From assembly GCA_021792885.1 (NCBI GenBank), contig JAJYTV010000062.1, forward strand, positions 1 through 8,637: 8,637 nucleotides of DNA. The letters run 5' to 3'. The translations under genes were made by a program, and so were the position numbers. A model generated the notes under the pieces. That model did no database searches, had not been told where the DNA came from, and worked only from the letters and a program-made list of their open reading frames with translations. The DNA comes from Bacillota bacterium (lineage in GTDB: Bacteria; Bacillota; Sulfobacillia; JAJZYS01; JAJYTV01). How positions within the stretch are numbered: the first letter of the stretch is position 1; every line of letters begins with the position of its first letter. This document shows, in pieces, positions 1-6,255 of the stretch.

Positions 1-1
1 C

Positions 2-139
2 TCGAACGCCGTGCGCAAGAACGGCATCGGCGCGGTCGCCATGGACCTTCGGCACGCGCAGACGATGCAGCACACCTTTGCGCACGTCATCAAGGGCGGC
101 CCGATCACGAACCAGAAGCAGAGCGGCCGCTGCTGGATC
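2..139 (+). pseudogene. pepC: Aminopeptidase C (bleomycin hydrolase family), N-terminal fragment, truncated by a transposase
   Basis: This frame is open from the left edge. It reads SNAVRKNGI and then, near its end, PITNQKQSGRCW. That matches the N-terminal part of PepC/bleomycin hydrolase, a C1-type cytoplasmic cysteine aminopeptidase, where NAV-KNG and TNQKQSGRCW are family signatures and the Cys of SGRCW is catalytic (codon 131-133). PepC would continue CW(I/M/L)FA-LN, but after CWI (ending at base 139) the protein switches abruptly to transposase sequence with no frameshift. About 400 C-terminal residues, including the catalytic His and Asn, are therefore missing, so the gene cannot make active enzyme. 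The first few dozen residues lie beyond the left edge. The fragment has the GC-rich codon use of the smc side of the window. Family identity is fairly certain; loss of function is inferred from the truncation. Confidence 0.75.
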
Positions 140-340
140 AACGGCTACCACAACCGTCTAAAGCGGTGGATTCTCCCGTTCAACGGTGTGAGCACCAAGT
201 ACCTTCCGAACTACCTCGTCTGGTTCCAGCGTATAGATGCCCTTACTAACATTCCCCGTAATGTTATCGCCACTCGGCTGCTCGATCACAGCTACACACC
301 CATGGTGTTCACTACAACAAAACAGCTTCTCGGAGCTTGA
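140..340 (+). mobile_element. IS1595-family (ISXO2-like) transposase, C-terminal remnant
   Basis: From base 140 the frame that began as pepC reads NGYHNRLKRWI, then FNGVSTKYLPNYLVWFQ, and ends at TGA 338-340. This resembles the end of the DDE/DDN catalytic domain of IS1595-type transposases, whose equivalent stretch is roughly N/E-G-x-x-x-x-LK, then GV-KYL-YL-WF. By that alignment the Asn at codon 140-142 would be the third catalytic residue, with Lys seven residues later (a DDN-type triad); this is inferred, not proven. The zinc-ribbon N-terminus and the first two Asp residues are absent, as is the left end of the element, so it cannot move by itself. The right inverted repeat cannot be identified without a left copy. 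Codon use is less GC-rich than in the pepC part. Confidence 0.65.
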
Positions 341-370
341 GTCTGACGCAAAATGGAGCATACGGGAAAT

Positions 371-376
371 AGGAGG
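371..376 (+). promoter_or_regulatory. Ribosome binding site of the BNR lipoprotein gene
   Basis: AGGAGG is a perfect Shine-Dalgarno core. It lies 8 nt before the ATG at 385, which fixes that start and supports the lipoprotein gene as genuinely translated. I see no convincing promoter between the transposase stop at 340 and this site. Confidence 0.85.
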
Positions 377-384
377 CAGAAATA

Positions 385-1359
385 ATGAATCGCTCGGTAC
401 CAATCATTATGTCTATAACAATCTTCCTGATGGCGGGATGTGGTTATTCCTATCAACATACCGCAATCCCGAAAAAGCACTCGCGTCCGTCAGCCGTTGG
501 AACGAATACGCCCATAGAGAAAACAATTTCTTACGACGGGTTTTCGCTCCGTGTGCCAGCGTTGTGGAATGTGGGCGATCAGGTCACGGATCAGATCAAG
601 ATCTACAAGACGCCTACATCGGGCCTCAACGCCGGTACGCTTCTACCAAAGCTGTCACCCGATAGTGGACCTGGATTCAGTGCCAATCCCGAGAACAAGA
701 GCCCATTCTTTTCGGAGCAGTTTGCGATCGTATCTGGTGACGCCTCACTTTCAGTTGCTGAGGTGGGATCTGACGGCTACTCCTACAATCTTCTGATCAC
801 GGTGCCGGCCAGCGAAGCCCCGAAGCTGCGGGAGACCGAAACGTCCATGCGCACTCCATCGGTTGCCACCGCAACAGATGACGTCAAGTTCATTCAAAGG
901 GACGCTCAGGAGGGCGTCCTTTCCCTGACTACTGCAGCCTTCGGATCTGCCGATCGGTGGCTATGTGTCAGCGGTAACCCGCATACTACAGGAGAACAAT
1001 ACGCCTTGTTCAGAACCACTGACGGAGGCAACACGTGGACGCTTCTACACTCGACGACTGTTCAAGTTCAGTCCAATTTCCCTGGTAGTCTCGGAGAGCC
1101 GAGCATATTCTTTTGGTCTGCGACTGATGGAGTGCTCGCCGTGTCGAGTGCCAACTCTCCAGTCGTTTGGCTCTACCGTACCACGGATGGAGGGGCGAAC
1201 TTCACGCCCACTACCTTGTCGGTTCCAAGGCAACCCTCAAGTGCCCCCACCCTTTCCCGATCATCGCATGGGGTTCTATTCGTCACCGTCCCTCTCGGGT
1301 CTGGTACGTATACGGCTACAAGCACGGACAATGGTAAGACGTGGGTAGCAAGTCATTAA
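385..1359 (+). CDS. Lipoprotein with BNR/Asp-box (sialidase-like propeller) repeats
   Basis: The product is 324 residues. Residues 1-19 form a lipoprotein signal: Arg3, a hydrophobic stretch, and LMAGC with Cys19 as the lipidation site, so the mature protein should sit on the outer face of the membrane. Residues 20-150 resemble nothing I recognise and include a Ser/Pro/Thr-rich linker. The C-terminal half (about 165-324) carries three BNR/Asp-box motifs: TTDGGNTW (211-218), a degenerate TTDGGANF (266-273) and STDNGKTW (313-320). Asp boxes mark turns of beta-propellers in sialidases, YCF48-like and WD40/YVTN/BNR-like proteins. Three repeats are too few for a full propeller unless others have diverged or the protein oligomerises. 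No sialidase catalytic residues are evident, so no enzyme activity is claimed. The ATG is set by the AGGAGG at 371. Base composition is lower in GC than smc or ftsY, and the gene lies next to an IS remnant, which together suggest horizontal acquisition. Confidence 0.85.
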   Translation: MNRSVPIIMSITIFLMAGCGYSYQHTAIPKKHSRPSAVGTNTPIEKTISYDGFSLRVPALWNVGDQVTDQIKIYKTPTSGLNAGTLLPKLSPDSGPGFSANPENKSPFFSEQFAIVSGDASLSVAEVGSDGYSYNLLITVPASEAPKLRETETSMRTPSVATATDDVKFIQRDAQEGVLSLTTAAFGSADRWLCVSGNPHTTGEQYALFRTTDGGNTWTLLHSTTVQVQSNFPGSLGEPSIFFWSATDGVLAVSSANSPVVWLYRTTDGGANFTPTTLSVPRQPSSAPTLSRSSHGVLFVTVPLGSGTYTATSTDNGKTWVASH

Positions 1360-1488
1360 CGCGTTGGACGCTGTTGCGCTCTCTCCCGTAGTGTGAATGT
1401 TACCTGCCGCGTGATCTCCAGGCCGCCCTCGGCGCAGCCGCCGATCGAGCTGCCGCCGCGGGATCCGATGGGCTCGCTCGCTGACTAG
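1360..1488 (+). other. Possible 3' remnant of an unidentified gene; otherwise empty intergenic DNA
   Basis: No complete gene or clear terminator is visible in the 200 bases between the lipoprotein and the YggT-family gene. In the same frame as the lipoprotein stop, an open stretch from about 1411 to a TAG at 1486-1488 translates to a proline-rich tail including IELPPRDPMGSLAD, in GC-rich codons unlike the lipoprotein. It has no start codon context or ribosome binding site. It could be the cut-off C-terminus of a resident gene interrupted by the island at 140-1400, or chance. I do not recognise the peptide. Confidence 0.2.
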
Positions 1489-1559
1489 CACTGCATCCGC
1501 GGAGCGATGGCCCGCCCCAGCACAGGATGGGTCATCGGCGCGTCAAGGTGTCTGCGCGG

Positions 1560-1877
1560 CTACCGGTGCTCCGGTCGCGTGATCATCACGAGACGCACGA
1601 GGCCGATGCCGATCAGCCAGTAGACGGCCATCCCGACGAGGGTCGAGATCTCCAGGCGCGAGACGCCGTAGGCGACGTGGTAGCCGAAGAGCGTGAAGAA
1701 CGGCGCTGCGAACGGCCACGAAACGGAGTAGACGAAGTTCGCGAAGGCGTTGCCAGGGTTCGCCCCCAGGAGCGCCAGGACGACGCGGAACGCGAGCAGG
1801 ACGAGAAGCACCCGGACGATGTACAGGATCACGCGCGCCGCAAGCTGCTGGTTGCTCGGCTGCTGCACGGAAGACAT
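1560..1877 (-). CDS. YggT-family (YlmG-like) integral membrane protein
   Basis: The product is 105 residues with hydrophobic segments at about 14-38, 46-65 and 76-99. The loop ANPGNAFANFVYSVSWPFAAPFF (from residue 39) fits the GANPGN-F-xF-Y--t-PFvaPF pattern of YggT/YlmG proteins. These small proteins act in the membrane and have been linked to cell division, nucleoid distribution or osmotic tolerance; the mechanism is unclear. The open frame extends upstream to 1982, but I place the start at ATG 1877 because GAGGGGTGAT precedes it by about 5 nt and the upstream residues look non-membrane and random. In many Bacillota ylmG sits with sepF, ylmH and divIVA; here it stands alone, downstream of ftsY on the same strand and separated from it by a strong hairpin. 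It converges on the lipoprotein gene. The stop is TAG at 1562-1560. Confidence 0.82.
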   Translation of the reverse strand: MSSVQQPSNQQLAARVILYIVRVLLVLLAFRVVLALLGANPGNAFANFVYSVSWPFAAPFFTLFGYHVAYGVSRLEISTLVGMAVYWLIGIGLVRLVMITRPEHR

Positions 1878-1996
1878 GCGGATCACCCCTCGATTGCAGG
1901 ACACGGCACTCTCCCCGCTACCGTTCCCCGCACGAAGTTCCTTTAACGCTGCGCCGCTCGCCGCCCGCTTGCGGCCTCGCACCTCCCTGCAATTCC

Positions 1997-2027
1997 GAGG
2001 GCGCCTCGCGCTGCGCGAGGCGCCCTC
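1997..2027 (-). terminator. Strong GC-rich hairpin after ftsY, probable terminator
   Basis: The arms GAGGGCGCCTCGCG (1997-2010) and CGCGAGGCGCCCTC (2014-2027) pair perfectly over 14 bp around the 3-nt loop CTG. The hairpin begins 17 nt past the ftsY stop. No T-run follows on either strand, so it is not a classic intrinsic terminator; it may still end or stabilise the smc-ftsY transcript, or reduce readthrough into the YggT gene. Confidence 0.55.
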
Positions 2028-2043
2028 CCATCTCCCACCGCGC

Positions 2044-2949
2044 TCAGGCGCCCGCCCCGATCTCCTGCCAGTTTGGCGCCATCGCCTGCACGTACTCCTC
2101 CGGGGAGAAGTGCACGAGGTCCGTGATCGCCTCTCCGAGCCCGACGAGCTTCACCGGCAGGGAGAGCGCCTCGCGCACCGCGAGCAGCGACCCGCCCTTC
2201 GCCGCGCCGTCGAGCTTCGTCACGCACACCCCCGTGAGCGGCGCCGCACCCATGAAGCCCTGCGCCTGCGCCACCGCGTTCTGCCCCGTGGCGCCGTCCA
2301 CGACGAGCAGCACCTCGTGCGGCGCCCCCGGCAGGGCGCGCCCGGTCGCCCGGACGATCTTCCCGAGCTCGTCCAAAAGACCCTGGCGGTTGTGCAGCCT
2401 GCCTGCCGTGTCGACGAGCACGAGGTCGGCGCGCCTGGCCTGCGCCCTCTCGATCGCCTGGAAGGCGACGCTCGCGGGATCCTGGCGCTCCGCTCCCTGC
2501 ACGATCTCCGCGCCTGCGCGCTCGGCCCACACCGCCACCTGGTCCGTCGCCGCCGCGCGGTAGGTATCGGCCGCCGCGATCACCACCGACTTGCCCTGCT
2601 GCTTCGCCAGCATCGCGAGCTTGCCGGCCGTCGTCGTCTTGCCCGCGCCGTTCACGCCGACAAGCACCCAGACCGTCGGGCCCTGCGCCGCCCAGCGCAA
2701 GGGCTCTGCGGGACCCGCAAGGCGCAGCATCACCTCGGTGAAGGCTGCCGGCATGTCCTCCGGCGCGCGGCGCTCGATCGCGCGGCGCACCTCGGATGCT
2801 ACCTTGACGCCGCAGTCGGCGGAGAGCAGCGCCTCCTCGACGGCGTCCAAGACCTCCTCGCGCTCGGCGCTGCGCCCAAGCCCCCGCAGGCGGGCGCCCA
2901 GCGCCTCGCGCGTCCTCTCAAGACCCTTGCGCCACCTGTCCCAGATCAT
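2044..2949 (-). CDS. ftsY: Signal recognition particle receptor FtsY
   Basis: FtsY is the SRP-GTPase that docks Ffh-ribosome complexes at the cytoplasmic membrane for co-translational insertion of membrane proteins. The product is 301 residues, typical of the short Gram-positive form without a long acidic A domain. Residues 1-80 form the helical N domain. The GTPase motifs are all intact: G1 GVNGAGKTTT (98-107), the DTYRAAA box (128-134), DTAGR (180-184), TKLDG (244-248) and the closing GLGE (270-273) followed by FSPEEYV (281-287). The ATG at 2949 is chosen because DRWRKGLERTR matches the usual FtsY N-terminus, and AAGGGG lies about 10 nt upstream, inside the end of smc. The gene overlaps smc by 32 bp, so the two are surely co-transcribed and perhaps translationally coupled. 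It ends with TGA at 2046-2044, just before the 1997-2027 hairpin. Confidence 0.97.
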   Translation of the reverse strand: MIWDRWRKGLERTREALGARLRGLGRSAEREEVLDAVEEALLSADCGVKVASEVRRAIERRAPEDMPAAFTEVMLRLAGPAEPLRWAAQGPTVWVLVGVNGAGKTTTAGKLAMLAKQQGKSVVIAAADTYRAAATDQVAVWAERAGAEIVQGAERQDPASVAFQAIERAQARRADLVLVDTAGRLHNRQGLLDELGKIVRATGRALPGAPHEVLLVVDGATGQNAVAQAQGFMGAAPLTGVCVTKLDGAAKGGSLLAVREALSLPVKLVGLGEAITDLVHFSPEEYVQAMAPNWQEIGAGA

Positions 2950-5900
2950 CGCCCGGCACCCCTTCCAGTTGCACGGCCGCGAGGAGCGAGATGCCGCGCT
3001 CCTGCATCGTCGTTCCGATCAGCTGGTCCGCTGCCTCCATCGTCGGCCGCTGGTGGGTGACGACCAGAAGCTGGTGTCCCTTCTGCCGGCGCAGGAATTG
3101 CGCGAACCGCTCCACGTTGCGCTCATCGAGGCTGGCCTCGACCTCGTCGAGCAAGTAGAACGGCGCGGGACGAAGCGCCGAGAGCGCGAACAGGAACGCA
3201 ATTGCGGCGAGCGCCCGCTCCCCGCCGGAGAGCCAGTTGAGGCGCACCGCCTCCTTGCCCTGCAGCTGCACTTCGATGTCGACGCCCAACTGCCCGGCGA
3301 CGAGGTCCGCCTTCGCGCCCTCGCCGAAGAGTACAGAGACCGTCTCTCCGAAGCGTTCCCCGACGACCGCCACCGCGTGCTGCAGGCGCTCTGCGACATT
3401 CCGGTCGGCCTGCGCCAGCACCTCGACAAGCGTCGCCTTGGCCGCCGACAGGTCGGCAAGGCGCTCGTGCAGCGCGCGCTGACGCTCCTCCGCCTCCGCG
3501 AGCCGCTCCGCGGCGTCGGGCGGCGCTCCGCCAAGCTCCTGCAGCCTGCGCCGCGCGCGCGAGAGTGCCTCCTCCGCCTGCGCGGGCAGCTCCCCGAGCT
3601 CGCGCGTCAGCGCATCGGCGCCGTGTCCCTCGCGCAGAGAGCGCTCCGCCTCCAAGATCTCCTGTGCGAGCCGCTCGGCCTCTTCGCGCAGCCGCACTGC
3701 CTGCTCCTCCGCGCCGGCCGATGCCGCGCCGACCTGGCGCATGCCGCGCTCGAGCAGCCGCTCGAGCGTGCGCAGGGCGGACTCGAGGCGCTGGGCGCGG
3801 CGCCTTTGCGCCGCGAGCACGTCGCGCCACTCGCTCGCCACCTCGCGCGCGGCGCGCGTCCGCTCCGCCTCCGCGCGCGCGGCCAAGAGCGAACGCTCCG
3901 CCTCCTCCGCCGCGCCCCGCAGCGCCGACAGCAGCTGCCCACTGCGTTCGAGCTCCGCTTCCAGCCGACGCGTCTCCTCCTGGGCGACGGCCTTCTGCAA
4001 TCCCGCTTCCTGCGCGGCGTGGGCGTGCTCCGCCGGGGCGAGCGCCCGCGCCTGCGCGAGCTCTTCGAGGAGCCGCACGCGCTCCGCCTGCTGCGCCTCG
4101 CGCTGCCCGAGCGCGCGCTCGTGTTCCTGGCGCACCGCTTGGGCGGCGCCCGCCGCCCGCTCGAGCGCGCGCAGCGCGTCCTCCCGGTGACGCGCTGCGT
4201 CCCTCTCCGCCGCCAGGGCTTGGGAGAGGGCGGTCGCTGCATCCCGCAGCGCGGTCTCGTGCGCCGCGAATCCCGCCTGCGCGGCCTGCCAGGCAGCGTG
4301 GGACGGCGGCTGGGCCAATGCCTGCACCGCTTGGCCGCCCGTCAGCGCGCCGCCCACCTGCACGACCTGCCCGTCGAGGGAGACGACCCGCTGGCGCCGG
4401 CCGGTCGCCTCCGCAACGCGTTGCGCCGCAGGCAGGTCCTCGGCCACCAGCGTGCGGCCGAGGCGCAGGCGCACGGCGTCCTGCAGCGCCGGCCGGTATT
4501 CGCACAACTCCGACAGCACGCCGAGGCAGCCCGCGACGCGGGGAGCCTCGGCTGGAGCACCCGGGGTCAAGGCGCCGAGCGGCAGGAACGTTGCGCGCCC
4601 GACGCCCGCGCGCCGCAGCCAGGCGATCGCTTCCCGGGCGACCGACTCGCTCTCGACCACGATGTCCGAGGCGCTGCCGCCGAGTGCCGTCGCGAGCGCC
4701 AGCGAAAAGCGCGGTTCGCTGGCCTGCACGAGGCGTCCGAGCGTCCCGAGGACTCCCTGCAGGCGACCCGCCTCCGCCTCCCGCAACACCGCCCGCACCG
4801 CAGCGGGTGCCTGGCGCTCCGCAGCCCGCACCGCTTCCTGCATCACGGAAACCTTGCGCTCGACCGCATCGTGCGCTTCGCGCGCCGCCTGCTCCTCGCG
4901 CCGCGCCGCTTCGAGCGCCGCGTGGCGCGACTCCTCCGCGGTCTGCGCCGCCTGCAGCGCATCGGCCGCCGCCCCGGCCTCCGCCTCGCGCGCCGAGCGC
5001 GCCTCCGTCAGCACGGGCAGATTCGCCTCGAGCACCGCTCCGTCGCGTCCGTTCGCCTCGAGCGCCGCCTCGATCTGCGGCAGCCGGGCCAGGGCGCGCA
5101 CCGCCTCCGCTCCTGCCGCTCCCGCGCTGCGCAGGTCCGCCTCCGCCTGGGAGAGCTGCAGGCTCGCGGCAGCGTAGCCGGACTGCAGCCCCTCGTGCGC
5201 CTGCTCCGCCGCCCGCAGGCGTTCCTGCGCGTCGGCGTGGCGCTGCAGCGCCGCACGCTCGCGCTCCGCAGCCGCGGCGGCCTGGGCGGCCGCGGCCTGC
5301 AGGCGCCCCTCGATGGCGGACGCGAGGCCCTCGAGCCGCAAAAGGCGGTTCGAGACGGCACCGAGCGCCTGGCCGAGAGCGACGGAGAGTTCCTCGTACC
5401 GCCCGAGCGCTACGCTCCCGGACCGCCGGCTCTCCTCCACCGCGGCTTCGCGCTCCGTGGCGCGCTGCAGCTGCTGGCGCAGGCGCCAAAGGCGCCGGCG
5501 CCCGATGCCGATCTCGAGCTGCGCGATCCGCTCGCGCAGCGCCGCCGCGTCGGCTGCGCGGCGCGCGTCTTGGCGGAGGTCCGGCAACTGCACCTCGAGT
5601 TCTGCGAGACGCGCGCGCTCCACCTCTGCCTCCTGGTCGGCCCGGGCAAGCTCCTGCACTGCCTCGCGCCGGCGCTCGCGGTAGACGGACGCGCCCCCCG
5701 CGTCCTCGAGGAGGCGCCTGCGCGCTGCGGGATCCTGGGCGACGACCTCGTCGACCCTGCCCTGCCCGATCCATGCGTAGCCCTCGGCGAGCCCGAGGTG
5801 GGCGAACAGGCGCTCGATGTCGCGCGCGCGGCACGAGACCCCCTGCAGGCGGTATTCCGTCTCGCCGCCGCGGTAGACGCGGCGCACGATCTCGACCTCC

Positions 5901-6187
5901 TCGGCCTCGATCGGCAGTTGGCGGTCCTGGTTGTCGAACGTCAATCGCACCTCGCAAAGCCTCGCAGGCGGCTTCGTCGGGCTGCCCGCAAAGAGCACCT
6001 CCTCGCGGCGCTCCGCGCGACCATCGACGACGCGCCCCGTCGAGAGTGCCCAGCGCACGGCGTCGGTGAGGTTCGACTTGCCAGTCCCGTTCGGGCCCAC
6101 AACCACCGTAAACGACGGCGCGAGTTGCACCGTCGTCGGCTCACCGAACGATTTGAAACCCGACAGGTAGATCTCCTTGAGGTACAG
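2918..6187 (-). CDS. smc: Chromosome segregation ATPase SMC (apparent CTG start)
   Basis: SMC dimers with ScpA/ScpB load near the origin and organise and separate sister chromosomes. The product is 1089 residues, about 100 shorter than the usual 1170-1190. The N-terminal head has YLKEIYLSGFKSF (2-14), Walker A GPNGTGKS (31-38) and a Q-loop at WIGQGRVDEV (139-148). Ala/Glu/Arg-rich coiled coil spans about 165-465 and 625-930, flanking a hinge at about 470-620 with ALGG (501-504) and GALTGG (613-618). The C-terminal head has LSGGER (986-991), Walker B FYLLDEVE (1010-1017), D-loop SLDE (1019-1022) and His1045 of the switch. The usual LGEQS stretch after Walker A is replaced by STGRVVDGR (49-57). 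No ATG, GTG or TTG occurs in frame from the permease stop to the conserved N-terminus; CTG 6187-6185 sits exactly where M-YLK begins, 9 nt after GGGAAGGG. The gene overlaps ftsY by 32 bp. Family identity is certain; the start is inferred. Confidence 0.96.
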   Translation of the reverse strand: MYLKEIYLSGFKSFGEPTTVQLAPSFTVVVGPNGTGKSNLTDAVRWALSTGRVVDGRAERREEVLFAGSPTKPPARLCEVRLTFDNQDRQLPIEAEEVEIVRRVYRGGETEYRLQGVSCRARDIERLFAHLGLAEGYAWIGQGRVDEVVAQDPAARRRLLEDAGGASVYRERRREAVQELARADQEAEVERARLAELEVQLPDLRQDARRAADAAALRERIAQLEIGIGRRRLWRLRQQLQRATEREAAVEESRRSGSVALGRYEELSVALGQALGAVSNRLLRLEGLASAIEGRLQAAAAQAAAAAERERAALQRHADAQERLRAAEQAHEGLQSGYAAASLQLSQAEADLRSAGAAGAEAVRALARLPQIEAALEANGRDGAVLEANLPVLTEARSAREAEAGAAADALQAAQTAEESRHAALEAARREEQAAREAHDAVERKVSVMQEAVRAAERQAPAAVRAVLREAEAGRLQGVLGTLGRLVQASEPRFSLALATALGGSASDIVVESESVAREAIAWLRRAGVGRATFLPLGALTPGAPAEAPRVAGCLGVLSELCEYRPALQDAVRLRLGRTLVAEDLPAAQRVAEATGRRQRVVSLDGQVVQVGGALTGGQAVQALAQPPSHAAWQAAQAGFAAHETALRDAATALSQALAAERDAARHREDALRALERAAGAAQAVRQEHERALGQREAQQAERVRLLEELAQARALAPAEHAHAAQEAGLQKAVAQEETRRLEAELERSGQLLSALRGAAEEAERSLLAARAEAERTRAAREVASEWRDVLAAQRRRAQRLESALRTLERLLERGMRQVGAASAGAEEQAVRLREEAERLAQEILEAERSLREGHGADALTRELGELPAQAEEALSRARRRLQELGGAPPDAAERLAEAEERQRALHERLADLSAAKATLVEVLAQADRNVAERLQHAVAVVGERFGETVSVLFGEGAKADLVAGQLGVDIEVQLQGKEAVRLNWLSGGERALAAIAFLFALSALRPAPFYLLDEVEASLDERNVERFAQFLRRQKGHQLLVVTHQRPTMEAADQLIGTTMQERGISLLAAVQLEGVPGDDLGQVAQGS

Positions 6188-6196
6188 AGGGTTGAT

Positions 6197-6204
6197 CCCT
6201 TCCC
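6197..6204 (-). promoter_or_regulatory. Ribosome binding site of smc
   Basis: On the minus strand GGGAAGGG lies 9 nt before the CTG at 6187. It is the only good Shine-Dalgarno near the conserved SMC N-terminus, and it is the main argument for initiation at CTG. Its first three G residues could also pair with bases 6236-6238 in the leader fold described for 6202-6238. Confidence 0.6.
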
Positions 6205-6206
6205 GG

Positions 6207-6231
6207 CCGAGATTCCGTCTCGGTTTTTCTT
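6207..6231 (+). terminator. Plus-strand intrinsic terminator-like hairpin, antisense to the smc leader
   Basis: Read on the plus strand, CCGAGA (6207-6212), loop TTCCG and TCTCGG (6218-6223) form a 6-bp stem followed directly by TTTTTCTT. This has the layout of an intrinsic terminator, but both flanking genes run on the minus strand, so it would stop antisense transcripts coming through smc. On the minus strand the same hairpin lies in the smc leader and has no T-run, so it should not terminate permease-smc readthrough. An outer 5-bp pairing (6202-6206 with 6234-6238) could extend the fold. Confidence 0.45.
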
Positions 6232-6255
6232 CGCCGGGTGGGCCCCGCTTCCTGC

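Noticed and set aside
237..665. Alternative plus-strand frame across the lipoprotein start
   Set aside because: It has no ribosome binding site and no domain, and it conflicts with the signal peptide and lipobox in the correct frame.
1527..1946. Plus-strand frame opposite the YggT-family gene
   Set aside because: The charged repetitive translation is the antisense of membrane helices; the minus strand has YggT motifs and a good ribosome binding site.
1878..1982. Upstream extension of the YggT-family protein to ATG 1982
   Set aside because: The extra 35 residues show no family similarity, and a Shine-Dalgarno sits just before the internal ATG at 1877.
3123..5957. Second minus-strand frame of 944 codons inside smc
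   Set aside because: It is a Gly/Ala/Arg/Pro-rich shift of the real SMC frame with no motifs.
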